Below are positions 7,714-16,394 of a DNA stretch of 64,000 nucleotides, one piece after another. Source of the DNA: Stackebrandtia nassauensis DSM 44728. Lineage in GTDB: Bacteria > Actinomycetota > Actinomycetes > Mycobacteriales > Micromonosporaceae. The DNA lies in NCBI RefSeq assembly GCF_000024545.1, contig NC_013947.1, positions 2,852,001 to 2,916,000 of the forward strand. Direction: 5' to 3'. The first letter of the stretch is position 1, and each line of letters opens with the position of its first letter. A program made the position numbers and the translations under genes. Below the pieces are notes generated by a model. That model searched no databases. It saw only the letters and a program-made list of their open reading frames with translations, and was not told the DNA's origin.

Positions 7714-10214
7714 GACGCCCTCACCCGGGGCCGTTCCAGCATCACCGGCAGCGGCTGCCCCCGGCTGGTGTCGAAGCGAATCGACGGGTCCGGGGTCTCG
7801 GGCGCGTTGACGAAGGACACGAACCGGGACAGCTTGTCCGGGTCCTCCAGCACCGCCGACCATTCGTCCCGATAGGACGCCACGTGCCGGTCCATCGCCG
7901 CGTCCAGCTCGGCGCAGATGCCCAACCGGTCGTCCACGATCACCTCCCGCAGATAGTCCAGCCCGCCGTCCAGGTTCTCCAGCCAGGCCGCGGTGCGCTG
8001 CAAGCGATCCGCGGTGCGGACGTAGAACATCAGGAACCGGTCGATATAGCGCACCAGCGATTCGGTGTCCAGATCGGACAACAACAGTTGGGCGTGCCGG
8101 GGCGTGAAGCCGCCGTTGCCGCCCACGTAGAGGTTCCAGCCCGCCTCGGTGGCGATGATCCCGAAGTCCTTGCCGCGCGCCTCGGCGCACTCCCTGGCGC
8201 AGCCCGACACCGCGGACTTGAGCTTGTGCGGCGACCGTAGACCCCGGTACCGCAGCTCCAGGTCGATGGCCAGCGTCACCGAATCCTGGACACCGTAACG
8301 GCACCAGGTCGTGCCCACACAGGACTTCACGGTGCGCAGCGCCTTGCCGTAGGCGTGCCCGGACTCGAACCCGGCGTCGACGAGCCGCCGCCAGATCGCG
8401 GGCAGCTGCTCGACCCGGGCCCCGAACATGTCGATGCGTTGCGCCCCGGTGATCTTGGTGTACAGGCCGTAGTCGCGGGCGATGGCGCCGATGGTGATCA
8501 GCTTCTCCGGCGTGATCTCCCCGGCGGGCACCCTCGGCACCACCGAATAGGTGCCGTTGCGTTGCAGGTTGGCCAGGAAGTGGTCGTTGGTGTCCTGGAG
8601 CGCCGCCTGTTCACCGTCCAGAATGTGGCCATTGTCGAGCGAGGCGAGAATCGAGGCCACGACGGGCTTGCAGACCTCGCAGCCGCGTCCGGTGCCGTGC
8701 TGGGCGATCAGGTCGCTGAAGGTGGTGATACCGGCACACCGGACGATGTCGAACAGCTCCGCCCGCGAGTACGCGAAGTGCTCGCACACCGCCTTGTTCT
8801 GGGACACACCGGAATCAGCCAGCAGCTGCTTCAACAGCGGGACACAGGAACCGCAGCCGCTGCCCGCCTTGGTGCACGCGCCCAGCGAGGCCACGTCGCA
8901 GGCGCCCTCGGCGATCGCCGAGGTGATCGCCGACTTGGTGACGGCGTGACACGAGCAGATCTGGGCACTGTCGGGCAGTTCGGCGTCCGGGACCGCTCGG
9001 GCCAGCAGGTCGGCCAGCCGGGCCGGAACCGGGCCGCCGACCGAGGCGCGCAGGAGTCCGTACGGTTCGGTGTCGCCGACCAGGATGCCGCCCAGCAGCG
9101 TGCGGGCGTCGTCGGACAGCGCCAGTTTGGCGTAGACGCCCTCGGTCGGGTCCAGATAGTTCGTGGACAGTGGACCGTCAGGCGCGCCGAAGGAGGCGAC
9201 GTCGACGCCCAGCAGTTTCAGCTTGGTCGAGGTGTCGGCCCCGGCGAAGCGGGCGTCGCCGCCGCACAGCCGGTCCACCACCACCTCGGCCATCGCGTAT
9301 CCGGGTGCCACCAGGCCGAAACAGCGGCCGTCGACGGCGGCGCACTCGCCGATCGCGTACACGTCGGGGTCGGAGGTCAGGCAGGTGTCGTCGACGGTGA
9401 TGCCGCCGCGCTCGGCCATCGCCAGTCCACTGTCGCGGCCGATCGCGTCGCGGGGCCGCACCCCAGCGGCGAACACGACGAGACCGGTGTCGAGGTGAGT
9501 CCCGTCGGACGTCGTGAGCCGCAGCCCGCCGGACGCGGCCCGCGGCGGCTCGGTGTTGCCGCCGCCTGGCGTCGCCGACTGTCGCTCGGCCGCGTCGGTC
9601 GTCACCGCGGCGACCGCTGTGCCGCAGGCGATCCGGATGCCGAGCTGTTCGAGGTGGCCGCGCAGCACCGCGCCACCGGCTTCGTCCAGCTGCGCGGGCA
9701 TCAGGTGCGGCGCGAACTCGACCACGGTCGTGTCGAGGCCCAGCAGCCGCAGCGCGTTGGCGGCCTCCAGCCCGAGCAGCCCGCCGCCGACCACCACGCC
9801 ACGGTCGACCCCGGCGGCGTGGTCCCGGATCGCCTCCAGGTCGTCGAGGGTCCGGTACACGAAGCAGCCGGGGGAGTCGGTGCCGGGAATCGGTGGCACG
9901 AAAGGATAGGAGCCGGTGGCTATCACCAGCGCGTCGTAGGGGTACTCGCTCAGTGCGGAGTGAACGACGTGCCGTTCGCGGTCGACGCGCACCGCCGCCT
10001 CGCCCAGCCGCAGGTCCACTCCGTCGTCGAGTTCACCGAGACTGAGGTCGGCGGCGGTGGCGCCGTCGAAGTACGCCGACAAGCGGACCCGGTCGTAGGC
10101 GGGCCGGTTCTCCTCGGCCAGCACCGTCACCGACCAGCCGGGCTCGCGTTCGCGCAGCGTGGTGGTGAAATGCCGTCCCACCATGCCATCGCCGATGACG
10201 ACGATCCGCTTCAT
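7710..10214 (-). CDS. nirB: Assimilatory nitrite reductase large subunit NirB
   Basis: 834 residues; the ATG at 10214 is chosen because it begins KRIVVIGDGMVGRHF, the FAD-binding GxGxxG motif, and overlaps the previous stop by ATGA. Domains in order: FAD/NAD(P)H pyridine-nucleotide oxidoreductase (1-400); BFD-like [2Fe-2S] domain (CSCHAVTKSAI, then CGSCVPLL); a second cysteine pair at GCEVCKP; nitrite/sulfite reductase ferredoxin-like half domain; and the sirohaem/[4Fe-4S] domain with CVGTTWC and CARECAEARG supplying the four cluster cysteines. It reduces nitrite to ammonium with six electrons from NAD(P)H in the cytoplasm. Fully typical in length and motifs. Confidence 0.97.
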   Translation of the reverse strand: MKRIVVIGDGMVGRHFTTTLREREPGWSVTVLAEENRPAYDRVRLSAYFDGATAADLSLGELDDGVDLRLGEAAVRVDRERHVVHSALSEYPYDALVIATGSYPFVPPIPGTDSPGCFVYRTLDDLEAIRDHAAGVDRGVVVGGGLLGLEAANALRLLGLDTTVVEFAPHLMPAQLDEAGGAVLRGHLEQLGIRIACGTAVAAVTTDAAERQSATPGGGNTEPPRAASGGLRLTTSDGTHLDTGLVVFAAGVRPRDAIGRDSGLAMAERGGITVDDTCLTSDPDVYAIGECAAVDGRCFGLVAPGYAMAEVVVDRLCGGDARFAGADTSTKLKLLGVDVASFGAPDGPLSTNYLDPTEGVYAKLALSDDARTLLGGILVGDTEPYGLLRASVGGPVPARLADLLARAVPDAELPDSAQICSCHAVTKSAITSAIAEGACDVASLGACTKAGSGCGSCVPLLKQLLADSGVSQNKAVCEHFAYSRAELFDIVRCAGITTFSDLIAQHGTGRGCEVCKPVVASILASLDNGHILDGEQAALQDTNDHFLANLQRNGTYSVVPRVPAGEITPEKLITIGAIARDYGLYTKITGAQRIDMFGARVEQLPAIWRRLVDAGFESGHAYGKALRTVKSCVGTTWCRYGVQDSVTLAIDLELRYRGLRSPHKLKSAVSGCARECAEARGKDFGIIATEAGWNLYVGGNGGFTPRHAQLLLSDLDTESLVRYIDRFLMFYVRTADRLQRTAAWLENLDGGLDYLREVIVDDRLGICAELDAAMDRHVASYRDEWSAVLEDPDKLSRFVSFVNAPETPDPSIRFDTSRGQPLPVMLERPRVRAS

Positions 10215-11569
10215 GACCGCACCCCCGACAACTCGGTGCGTCCCAGCCGTTCGCACATGCGCGACACCGTGTCGGTGCAGCCGCCGCAGCCGGTGGTGGC
10301 CAGCGTCTTCGCGGCCAACTGCTCGACGGTGCGGGCGCCGCCGTGCCAGGCCGAGGTGATGGCGGCGGCGTCGACACTGTTGCAGCGGCACACCGTCTCG
10401 TCGTCGGCGCTCTCGGCGACCGGGGCCGCCGCGCCCAGCAGCAGCCTGCGGCGATCGAACGGCACCGGTTCCCCCTGGTCGAACATCCGCACCAGGTCAC
10501 CGACGGTCGGGTTGTCGCCCAACAGGATCGCGCCCGCCAGCCGTCCGGCCTCGATGACCAGCCGGGCGTAGGTGCGCCGGACCGGGTCGGCGAAGGACAC
10601 CACCTCGTCGCCGTCCACGACGCCCATGGCGGCCAGGTCGATGCCGTCGGTCTTCAACCGGGTCACCTGCCGCGAACCCCGGTAGCCGCCCTCCTGCCCG
10701 GACAGGACGTCGGCGACCACGTCGGCCTGTTCCCAGGCCGGACCGACCAGGCCGTAGCAGTGTCCATCGTGTTCGGCGCAGTCGCCGATGGCGTAGACGC
10801 GCGGATCGCTGGTGCGGCAACGGTCGTCGATGACGACACCCCGGTTGACGCGCAGCCCGGCGCGCCGCGCCAGCCCGATATTGGGTGCCACCCCGCACGA
10901 GACCACCAGCAGGTCGCCGGACAGTTCGGTGCCGTCGGCCAGCCGCAGCCGGACCTCGTCGCCGCTCTGGTCGACCGCGACGGCCGCCGCGCCGGTGCGT
11001 GACGCGACCCCGATGGAGTCCAGTGTGCCCGCGAGCATCGCGGCGCCCGCCGGGTCGAGCTGCCGCTCCATGAGGTGCTCGGCGGCGTGCACGACGGTGA
11101 CGCGCATGCCGCGTCCGGCGAGCCCTCTGGCCGCTTCGACGCCCAGCAGGCCGCCGCCCAGCACCAGCGCCCGGTCGCCGCCGCGGCTGGCTTCGATGAT
11201 GCGGCGGCAGTCGGCCATCGTCCGAAACGCCATGACGCGTTCGGACGGCGCCAGGCCCGGGATCGGCGGCATGATCGCGTCGGCGCCGGTCGCCAGCACC
11301 AGTGCGTCATAGCCGACGCCGTTGACGGTGCGTCCCACGGTGTCGATCGACGACACCGGCGTGTCCAGCCTGATGTCCACGTTGTCCGGTGGGGGCGGAA
11401 GCCGAACCCCGGTCTCGCTGTGGCTGCCCGCCAGCAGTCCCGACAGCAGCACCCGGTTGTACGCGGCCTCCGACTCGGCCCCGAACACGGTCACCTCGGC
11501 GCCGCGTCCGCCCAGTTCCCGGGCCAGCCGGGCCCCGGCCATGCCGTATCCGGCGATCACCACTCGCAT
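10211..11569 (-). CDS. FAD-dependent oxidoreductase with BFD [2Fe-2S] domain, likely nitrate reductase electron-transfer subunit
   Basis: 452 residues from ATG 11569, which overlaps the nitrate reductase stop by one base. Residues 1-350 are a FAD/NAD(P)H oxidoreductase like the first part of NirB (VVIAGYGMAGARLA, VLGGGLLGVEAARGL, YAIGDCAEH). The C-terminus has a BFD-like [2Fe-2S] motif (VCRCNSVDAAAI, then TTGCGGC). There is no sirohaem domain, so it is not a second nitrite reductase. Its place between the catalytic nitrate reductase and nirB suggests it passes NAD(P)H electrons to nitrate reductase, the role of NasB in Bacillus. Start chosen over an upstream ATG because it begins at the FAD-binding motif. 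Confidence 0.85.
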   Translation of the reverse strand: MRVVIAGYGMAGARLARELGGRGAEVTVFGAESEAAYNRVLLSGLLAGSHSETGVRLPPPPDNVDIRLDTPVSSIDTVGRTVNGVGYDALVLATGADAIMPPIPGLAPSERVMAFRTMADCRRIIEASRGGDRALVLGGGLLGVEAARGLAGRGMRVTVVHAAEHLMERQLDPAGAAMLAGTLDSIGVASRTGAAAVAVDQSGDEVRLRLADGTELSGDLLVVSCGVAPNIGLARRAGLRVNRGVVIDDRCRTSDPRVYAIGDCAEHDGHCYGLVGPAWEQADVVADVLSGQEGGYRGSRQVTRLKTDGIDLAAMGVVDGDEVVSFADPVRRTYARLVIEAGRLAGAILLGDNPTVGDLVRMFDQGEPVPFDRRRLLLGAAAPVAESADDETVCRCNSVDAAAITSAWHGGARTVEQLAAKTLATTGCGGCTDTVSRMCERLGRTELSGVRS

Positions 11570-13722
11570 CAGTTGTCCTCCGAAGTCGTCGACGCGATTC
11601 GCACCGCGCACACCTTGAATTCCGGCATTCCTGAAACCGGGTCAACGACGTCGTTGACCGCCCGGTTGACGTTTTCGCGGTCGGGCCAATGGAACGAGGC
11701 GAAGACCGTGTCGGTGCGGATGGACTCGGTGAGCTTGGCCCGCGCGGTGAAGGAACCGCGTCGGCTCGTCACGGTCACCGAGTCGGCGGGGCCGATCCCG
11801 AAGCGCCGCGCGGTATCGGGGTGCAGCTCGATCTCCTGCCGTCCCGGCAGTGAGGTACGGCGGGTCTGGGCGCCCGACTGGTACTGGGTCAGCACCCGCC
11901 CGGTGGTCAACAGCAGCGGGTAACCCGTGTCGGCGGTCTCGGCGGCGGGACGGTGCTCGACGGCGGTGAACCGAGCCCGACCGTCGGGAGTCGCGAACCG
12001 CCCGCCCGCGAACATGCGCGGGGTGCCGGAATGCCCGCGCGCGGGGCCGCGTTGGCCGGAGGCGGGCCGGGCGTCGCCTGCCGTTTCGGCCGCTCCTGCT
12101 GGGCCGCGTTGGCCGGGCACGGGCCGAGCGTCGTCGGCCGACCCTGGCCGCGACGGGGCCGGGCACGGCCAGTGCAACCGCTCCCCAGCGTCGAGCCTCG
12201 CGTAGTCGATGCCGCTGTAGTCGGCCACGCCGCCCGCGCTCGCCGCCGCCAGTTCGTCGAACACTTCGGACGGTGTATCCGGAAACCGGCTCGGCGCGTC
12301 CAGCCGCTTCGCCAGTTCGCGCAGCACCCACAGGTCGGAGTGGACACCCGACGGCGGTTCGCGCAGTGCGCGGCGCCGGATCACGCGTCCGGTCAGGTCG
12401 GTGAGGGTCCCGTCCTCTTCGGCCCACTGCGTCACCGGCAGCACGACCTCCGCCAGCGCGACGGTCTCCGACGGCACGCAATCGGCCACCACCAGGTGAT
12501 CCAGCCCCTTCAGCCGCTCGGTCACGACCGCCGAGTTCGGCGCGGACACCGCCGGGTTGGACCCGAACACCAGCAACGTCTTCACGTCGCGACCGAGACT
12601 GCCGAGCAGCTCGATCGCGGGCCGCCCCGGTCCGGGCAGCGACTGTGGCGGCACACCCCAGACCTTCGCGACGTGCTCGCGGGCCACCGGATCGTCGATG
12701 CGCCGGTAACCGGGCAACTGGTCGGCCTTCTGCCCGTGCTCGCGTCCACCCTGTCCGTTGCCCTGCCCCGTGATGCAACCGTAGCCATTGGACGGTTTGC
12801 CTGGCAGGCCCAGCGCCAGCGCCAGGTTGATCCAGGCCGAAACGGTGTCGACACCCTTGGAGTGCTGTTCGGCGCCGCGCGCGGTCAGGATCGCCCGGTT
12901 CCCGGTGGCCAGCAGTTCGGCGGCCCGGTACTGGTCGGCGACCGACACCGAGGTGATCCGCTCCACGAACGCGGGCCAGTAACCGGCGACGGCACGCCCG
13001 ACCGCCGCGAAACCGGTGGTGCGCGACGCGACGAAGTCATCGTCCACATAGCCGCGTTCGATCGCGATGTGCAACAACCCGTTGGCCAGCGCCAGATCGG
13101 TACCCGGCAACGGACGCAGGTGCAGCCGCGCCCGCGCGGCGGTCTCGGTCAGCCGGGGGTCGATCACCACCAGATCGGGCCGGGCCAGGTGCCGCATCAT
13201 CGGCGGCATCGTCTCGGCCGGGTTGGCGCCCACCAACAGGACGGTGTCGGCTTGCGCCAGATCCTCCAGCGGGAACGGCAACCCCCGGTCCACACCGAAC
13301 GCCCGGTTTCCGGCCGCTGCCGCCGAGGACATGCAGAACCGGCCGTTGTAGTCGATATTGCTGGTGCCCAACGCGACCCGCGCGAACTTGCCCAACAGGT
13401 ACGCCTTCTCGTTGGTCAGCCCACCGCCGCCGAACACGGCCACCGCGTCGGGCCCGTACCGTTCCTGGGTCTCGCGGATCGCCTCGGCGACCCGGTCGAG
13501 TGCGCGCGGCCAGTCGGCGGGCCGCCCGCCCAGCAGCGGCGCTGTCAACCGGTCGGGATGGTCGAGCAGCTCGGGAGCCGTCCAGCCCTTGTGGCACAGG
13601 CCGCCTCCCCTGGGCGCCACCGAAACCCCACCGTCGGTTTCGTGCGACAGCGTCATCCCGCACTGCAGGGCGCAGTAGGGACAGTGCGTCGCGACTCGCG
13701 AACCGTCGGTGGGGGTGGTCAT
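11569..13722 (-). CDS. nasC: Assimilatory nitrate reductase catalytic subunit (molybdopterin, [4Fe-4S])
   Basis: 717 residues. Cys14, Cys17, Cys21 and Cys43 (CPYCALQC and GLCHKG) bind the N-terminal [4Fe-4S] cluster. Next come the molybdopterin oxidoreductase core (NYNGRFCMSSAAA-like region near 150-160, VGANPAETMPP, GSNPAVSAPN, LVVADCVPSETVALADVVLP-like) and the C-terminal dinucleotide-binding domain (LLTTGRVLTQYQSGAQTRR, RGSFTARAKLT). The enzyme reduces nitrate to nitrite in the cytoplasm; no Tat signal is present. Unlike some homologs it lacks a C-terminal BFD domain, which is supplied by the next gene. A low-complexity insert before the C-terminal domain contains a 19-residue duplication. 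Start 13722 is chosen because it lies shortly before the cluster cysteines; its ribosome site is weak. Confidence 0.95.
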   Translation of the reverse strand: MTTPTDGSRVATHCPYCALQCGMTLSHETDGGVSVAPRGGGLCHKGWTAPELLDHPDRLTAPLLGGRPADWPRALDRVAEAIRETQERYGPDAVAVFGGGGLTNEKAYLLGKFARVALGTSNIDYNGRFCMSSAAAAGNRAFGVDRGLPFPLEDLAQADTVLLVGANPAETMPPMMRHLARPDLVVIDPRLTETAARARLHLRPLPGTDLALANGLLHIAIERGYVDDDFVASRTTGFAAVGRAVAGYWPAFVERITSVSVADQYRAAELLATGNRAILTARGAEQHSKGVDTVSAWINLALALGLPGKPSNGYGCITGQGNGQGGREHGQKADQLPGYRRIDDPVAREHVAKVWGVPPQSLPGPGRPAIELLGSLGRDVKTLLVFGSNPAVSAPNSAVVTERLKGLDHLVVADCVPSETVALAEVVLPVTQWAEEDGTLTDLTGRVIRRRALREPPSGVHSDLWVLRELAKRLDAPSRFPDTPSEVFDELAAASAGGVADYSGIDYARLDAGERLHWPCPAPSRPGSADDARPVPGQRGPAGAAETAGDARPASGQRGPARGHSGTPRMFAGGRFATPDGRARFTAVEHRPAAETADTGYPLLLTTGRVLTQYQSGAQTRRTSLPGRQEIELHPDTARRFGIGPADSVTVTSRRGSFTARAKLTESIRTDTVFASFHWPDRENVNRAVNDVVDPVSGMPEFKVCAVRIASTTSEDN
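12044..12133 (-). repeat. Imperfect 33-bp duplication inside the nitrate reductase gene
   Basis: Two related 33-base copies at 12044-12076 and 12101-12133, 57 bases apart start to start. On the coding strand they encode DARPASGQRGPA and DARPVPGQRGPA in a Pro/Ala/Gly-rich insert. The period of 19 codons keeps the frame. It appears to be a recent in-frame expansion of a surface linker. Confidence 0.7.
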
Positions 13723-13745
13723 GCCTTGAATGTTGCGGGGCACGC

Positions 13746-13772
13746 GTTTCGCCGACAAAGCGTGATTGTTTC
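13746..13772 (-). promoter_or_regulatory. Candidate GlnR half-sites upstream of nitrate reductase
   Basis: Two GTTTC words on the plus strand (13746-13750 and 13768-13772), which read GAAAC on the coding strand, are exactly 22 bases apart. That is the period of the GaAAC half-sites in the actinomycete GlnR box (gTnAc-n6-GaAAC repeated). The alternating gTnAc half-sites are poor, so this is only a candidate. Confidence 0.35.
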
Positions 13773-13831
13773 GGTTGTGCAAAGTCACCCGCACCGACGC
13801 TGGCGTGACGTCGACAGACCGCACCACGGGT

Positions 13832-15205
13832 TCACACCCGGGCGTGGGCCAGGCTCGGCAGTCGGGTGGTCAGCACGGTGCGCTGGTAGAACCACCAGTT
13901 GGCCACCCCACACCCGGCGTAGACGACCACGAACACCAGCAGCGCGGTATCCACCGAACCGGTGGCCGCCAGCGAGGCTCCGAACCCACGCGGGATCGCG
14001 AAGCCGCCCAAAGCACCCACGGCCGAGGAGAACCCGATGACGGCCGCCGAACGCTTGCGCGCCAGGTCAAGCGCCGCCGTCGCCTCCGGGCCGTCGCTCG
14101 TGGCCGCCTCGGCCCGGTAGATCGCCGGGATCATCCGGAACGTCGAACCGTTGCCGACACCGCTGAGCACGAACAGCGCCAGGAACGACGCGAAGAACCA
14201 CCCGAACGACCCGACCGACAGCGCCGCCACCGCGCTGATCGCGCCCAGCCCCATGCCCGCGAACGACCAGTTGGTGACCCGGGCGCCGGTGGAGCGATCC
14301 GACAGCCAGCCCCCGAACGGCCGCGCGACCGAACCGACCAGCGGACCCAGCGCGGCCAGCCACAACGCCGACATGTCCGGGAACTCCGCCTTGATCACCA
14401 GCGGGAACGCCGCCGAGTAGCCGATGAAGGAACCGAAGGTGCCGATGTACAGCCCCGACATGATCCAGCAGTGCTTGGAACGCAACGCCCGCAACTGAAC
14501 CCGCAACGGAGTGCGCGAGACCGCGAGGTTGTCCATGTACCGCCACGCGCACACCGCCGCCACCACCACCGGGACGATCCACAGCAGTGGCGCGTTGTGC
14601 AGCCACAGCCCGTCCGACTGTGCCGTGCCAATGACACCGACGCCGATCACCAGCGGCACCAGGAACTGCACCACCGCGACACCGATGTTGCCGCCGGCCG
14701 CGTTGAGCCCCAGCGCGGTTCCCTTGTACCGGTCCGGATAGAAGTACGAGATGTTGGCCATGCTGGAGGCGAAGTTCCCGCCGCCGAACCCGGCGGTGAT
14801 CGCGGCCAGCAGGAACAGCTCGTACGGGGTGCCCGGCGTGGTCACGCAGTAGGTGAGCAGCCCCAGCGGCACCAGCAGCAGCGCCGCCGAGACCGTGGTC
14901 CAGTTGCGACCGCCGAACCGGGCCACGGCCGCGGTGTAGGGGATGCGCATGAACGCCCCGAACAGGTTCGGCACCGCCACCAGCCAGAACAGCTGGTCTA
15001 CCCCGAAGTCGAACCCGGCGGCGGGCAGGCTGACCACCACCACCGACCACAGTAGCCACACCGAGAACCCGAGGTGCTCGGCCAGGATCGACCAGATCAG
15101 GTTGCGGCGGGCGACCCGGGCGCCACCGGCCCGCCAGAAGGTCTCGTCGTCGGGGTTCCAGTCGGTGATCCAGCGGCGTTTCTCGGGAGCGTTCGTCATC
15201 GTCAT
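13832..15205 (-). CDS. narK: NarK-type nitrate/nitrite MFS transporter
   Basis: 457 residues from ATG 15205, where a GGGAGGG ribosome site lies 8 bases upstream. About 12 membrane segments. The two nitrate signature regions of NNP-family transporters are visible: AAITAGFGGGNFASSMANISYFYP in the first half and FVLSGVGNGSTFRMIPAIY in the second. The N-terminal W-x-P-D-D-E-x-FW motif is typical of actinobacterial NarK. It imports nitrate (or exports nitrite) at the cytoplasmic membrane. It is the first gene of the nitrate operon and is followed, after 109 bases that may hold a second promoter, by nitrate reductase. Confidence 0.95.
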   Translation of the reverse strand: MTMTNAPEKRRWITDWNPDDETFWRAGGARVARRNLIWSILAEHLGFSVWLLWSVVVVSLPAAGFDFGVDQLFWLVAVPNLFGAFMRIPYTAAVARFGGRNWTTVSAALLLVPLGLLTYCVTTPGTPYELFLLAAITAGFGGGNFASSMANISYFYPDRYKGTALGLNAAGGNIGVAVVQFLVPLVIGVGVIGTAQSDGLWLHNAPLLWIVPVVVAAVCAWRYMDNLAVSRTPLRVQLRALRSKHCWIMSGLYIGTFGSFIGYSAAFPLVIKAEFPDMSALWLAALGPLVGSVARPFGGWLSDRSTGARVTNWSFAGMGLGAISAVAALSVGSFGWFFASFLALFVLSGVGNGSTFRMIPAIYRAEAATSDGPEATAALDLARKRSAAVIGFSSAVGALGGFAIPRGFGASLAATGSVDTALLVFVVVYAGCGVANWWFYQRTVLTTRLPSLAHARV

Positions 15206-15259
15206 GGCGCCGACCCTCCCGGCGCCTGATTGCCCGTCGATGCCGCCGCGATACCGGGC

Positions 15260-15279
15260 CCGTGAATTCGGTTTCACGG
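15260..15279 (-). promoter_or_regulatory. Inverted repeat upstream of narK
   Basis: Perfect 7-bp arms CCGTGAA (15260-15266) and TTCACGG (15273-15279) with a 6-base spacer, about 55 bases before the narK start. On the coding strand it contains GTGAAAC. It is a candidate NnaR or GlnR site. Confidence 0.4.
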
Positions 15280-15314
15280 CCGCGACCACGCGATGTGCGA
15301 TCGCGGGGGAGGGG

Positions 15315-16304
15315 CTACCGATCGTGGCGGGCGAGCCAGATGGTCCGGGCGTGCTTCAGGAACGGCCCGGCCAGACAGGTTTCGACGCGCAGCACACCGT
15401 CGATTTCGGTCAGTGTGGAGCTCACGTAGTCGTAGAGGTCGGCAAGGGTCCGGACGGACACGGCGGCGTGCAGGTTGGCCGGTCCGGTGACGGCGGCGAC
15501 GAATGTCGTCGGCCGGTGCGCCGCCAGCGCCGCACCGGCGGCGTGCAGATGCTTGGGGCTGACGTCGATGTAAAGACTGGCGCTGATGGGATAGCCCAGC
15601 GACAGCGGATCGAGGTCGCGGTCGAGTTGGATCGCACCGCAGGCCAACAGCTGATCGAGGCGGCGCCGGACGGTGGACTCGGGTTGGCCGGTCGCGGCGG
15701 CCAGCCGCGCCGAGCTCTGCCGGGCGTCGAGGGTGAGTGCTTTCAGCAGCGCGGCGTCCTCGGCGGCGGGTCGCGGCGCCGGTGCGCCGGTCGGGTCGTG
15801 GTCGCGGATCAGTTCGCGTTTCCGGTCGTCGAGCCGGTCGGGGAATCCCTCCCAGTCGGCGTGCCCGGGAGTGCGGAAGTGGTGCAGCACATCGTAGGTC
15901 GTCACCCTGGTGACCTTGCCGGTGCGGGGAAGCTGTTCGAGGATCAGTTTGTCGCGTTGCGGGGACGACGGAGCGCGGACGCCGCACATGATCTCCGCGC
16001 CGCCACCGGCGGTGCGCAGCCATGACACGTCGTCGCGATTCACCAAAGCCTCGGTGAGGCGCTTGCTCGATCCAGGATGGACTTGGAGTCGCAGCAGCTG
16101 GCCCATGTCGCTGTCGCGGGGCGCCGGTGCGGCGACCACCCGGACGACGTCGCGTTCGACGAGCCTCCGGTACCGGCGGGCAACCGTGTGCTCGGACGCG
16201 TCCAGGGCCTGGGCCAGCCGCCGGAACGGCACCCGCCCGTTGATGCCCAGCGCGTGCAGTATCTGGTGGTCCAGGCGATCCAAGGGCTGAGTCACGCTGC
16301 ACAT
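15315..16304 (-). CDS. Lrp/AsnC family regulator with duplicated domains
   Basis: 329 residues from ATG 16304; upstream in-frame ATGs at 16325 and 16349 are less likely because the domain starts at LDRLDHQILHALGINGRVPFRRLAQAL. This is a tandem protein: an AsnC-type helix-turn-helix (about 8-55) and ligand domain, then a second helix-turn-helix (ALTLDARQSSARLAAATGQPESTVRRRLDQL) and a second ligand domain. Twice the usual Lrp length, a form common in actinomycetes. It is divergent from an MFS exporter gene 90 bases away, which it probably controls in response to an amino acid or similar ligand. No clear ribosome site is visible, so the transcript may be leaderless. Confidence 0.88.
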   Translation of the reverse strand: MCSVTQPLDRLDHQILHALGINGRVPFRRLAQALDASEHTVARRYRRLVERDVVRVVAAPAPRDSDMGQLLRLQVHPGSSKRLTEALVNRDDVSWLRTAGGGAEIMCGVRAPSSPQRDKLILEQLPRTGKVTRVTTYDVLHHFRTPGHADWEGFPDRLDDRKRELIRDHDPTGAPAPRPAAEDAALLKALTLDARQSSARLAAATGQPESTVRRRLDQLLACGAIQLDRDLDPLSLGYPISASLYIDVSPKHLHAAGAALAAHRPTTFVAAVTGPANLHAAVSVRTLADLYDYVSSTLTEIDGVLRVETCLAGPFLKHARTIWLARHDR

Positions 16305-16394
16305 TATCGCAATACCAAGAGTCATGAACGCTAGTTTTGCTCGGTTCATGGCGTGAAACGTCTAGATTCCGCTCCCCGGGCCCACGCTGGGCTC

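Noticed and set aside
8355-10571. A 738-codon open frame on the plus strand
   Set aside because: Antisense to nirB, whose motifs are intact. Same shadow-frame composition.
10211-11569. A second, truncated nirB
   Set aside because: The protein is complete as a FAD/BFD oxidoreductase with clean boundaries and overlaps on both sides; no sirohaem remnants follow it.
11953-14040. A 695-codon open frame on the plus strand
   Set aside because: Antisense to nitrate reductase and the narK end; low-complexity Arg/Gly/His translation without domains.
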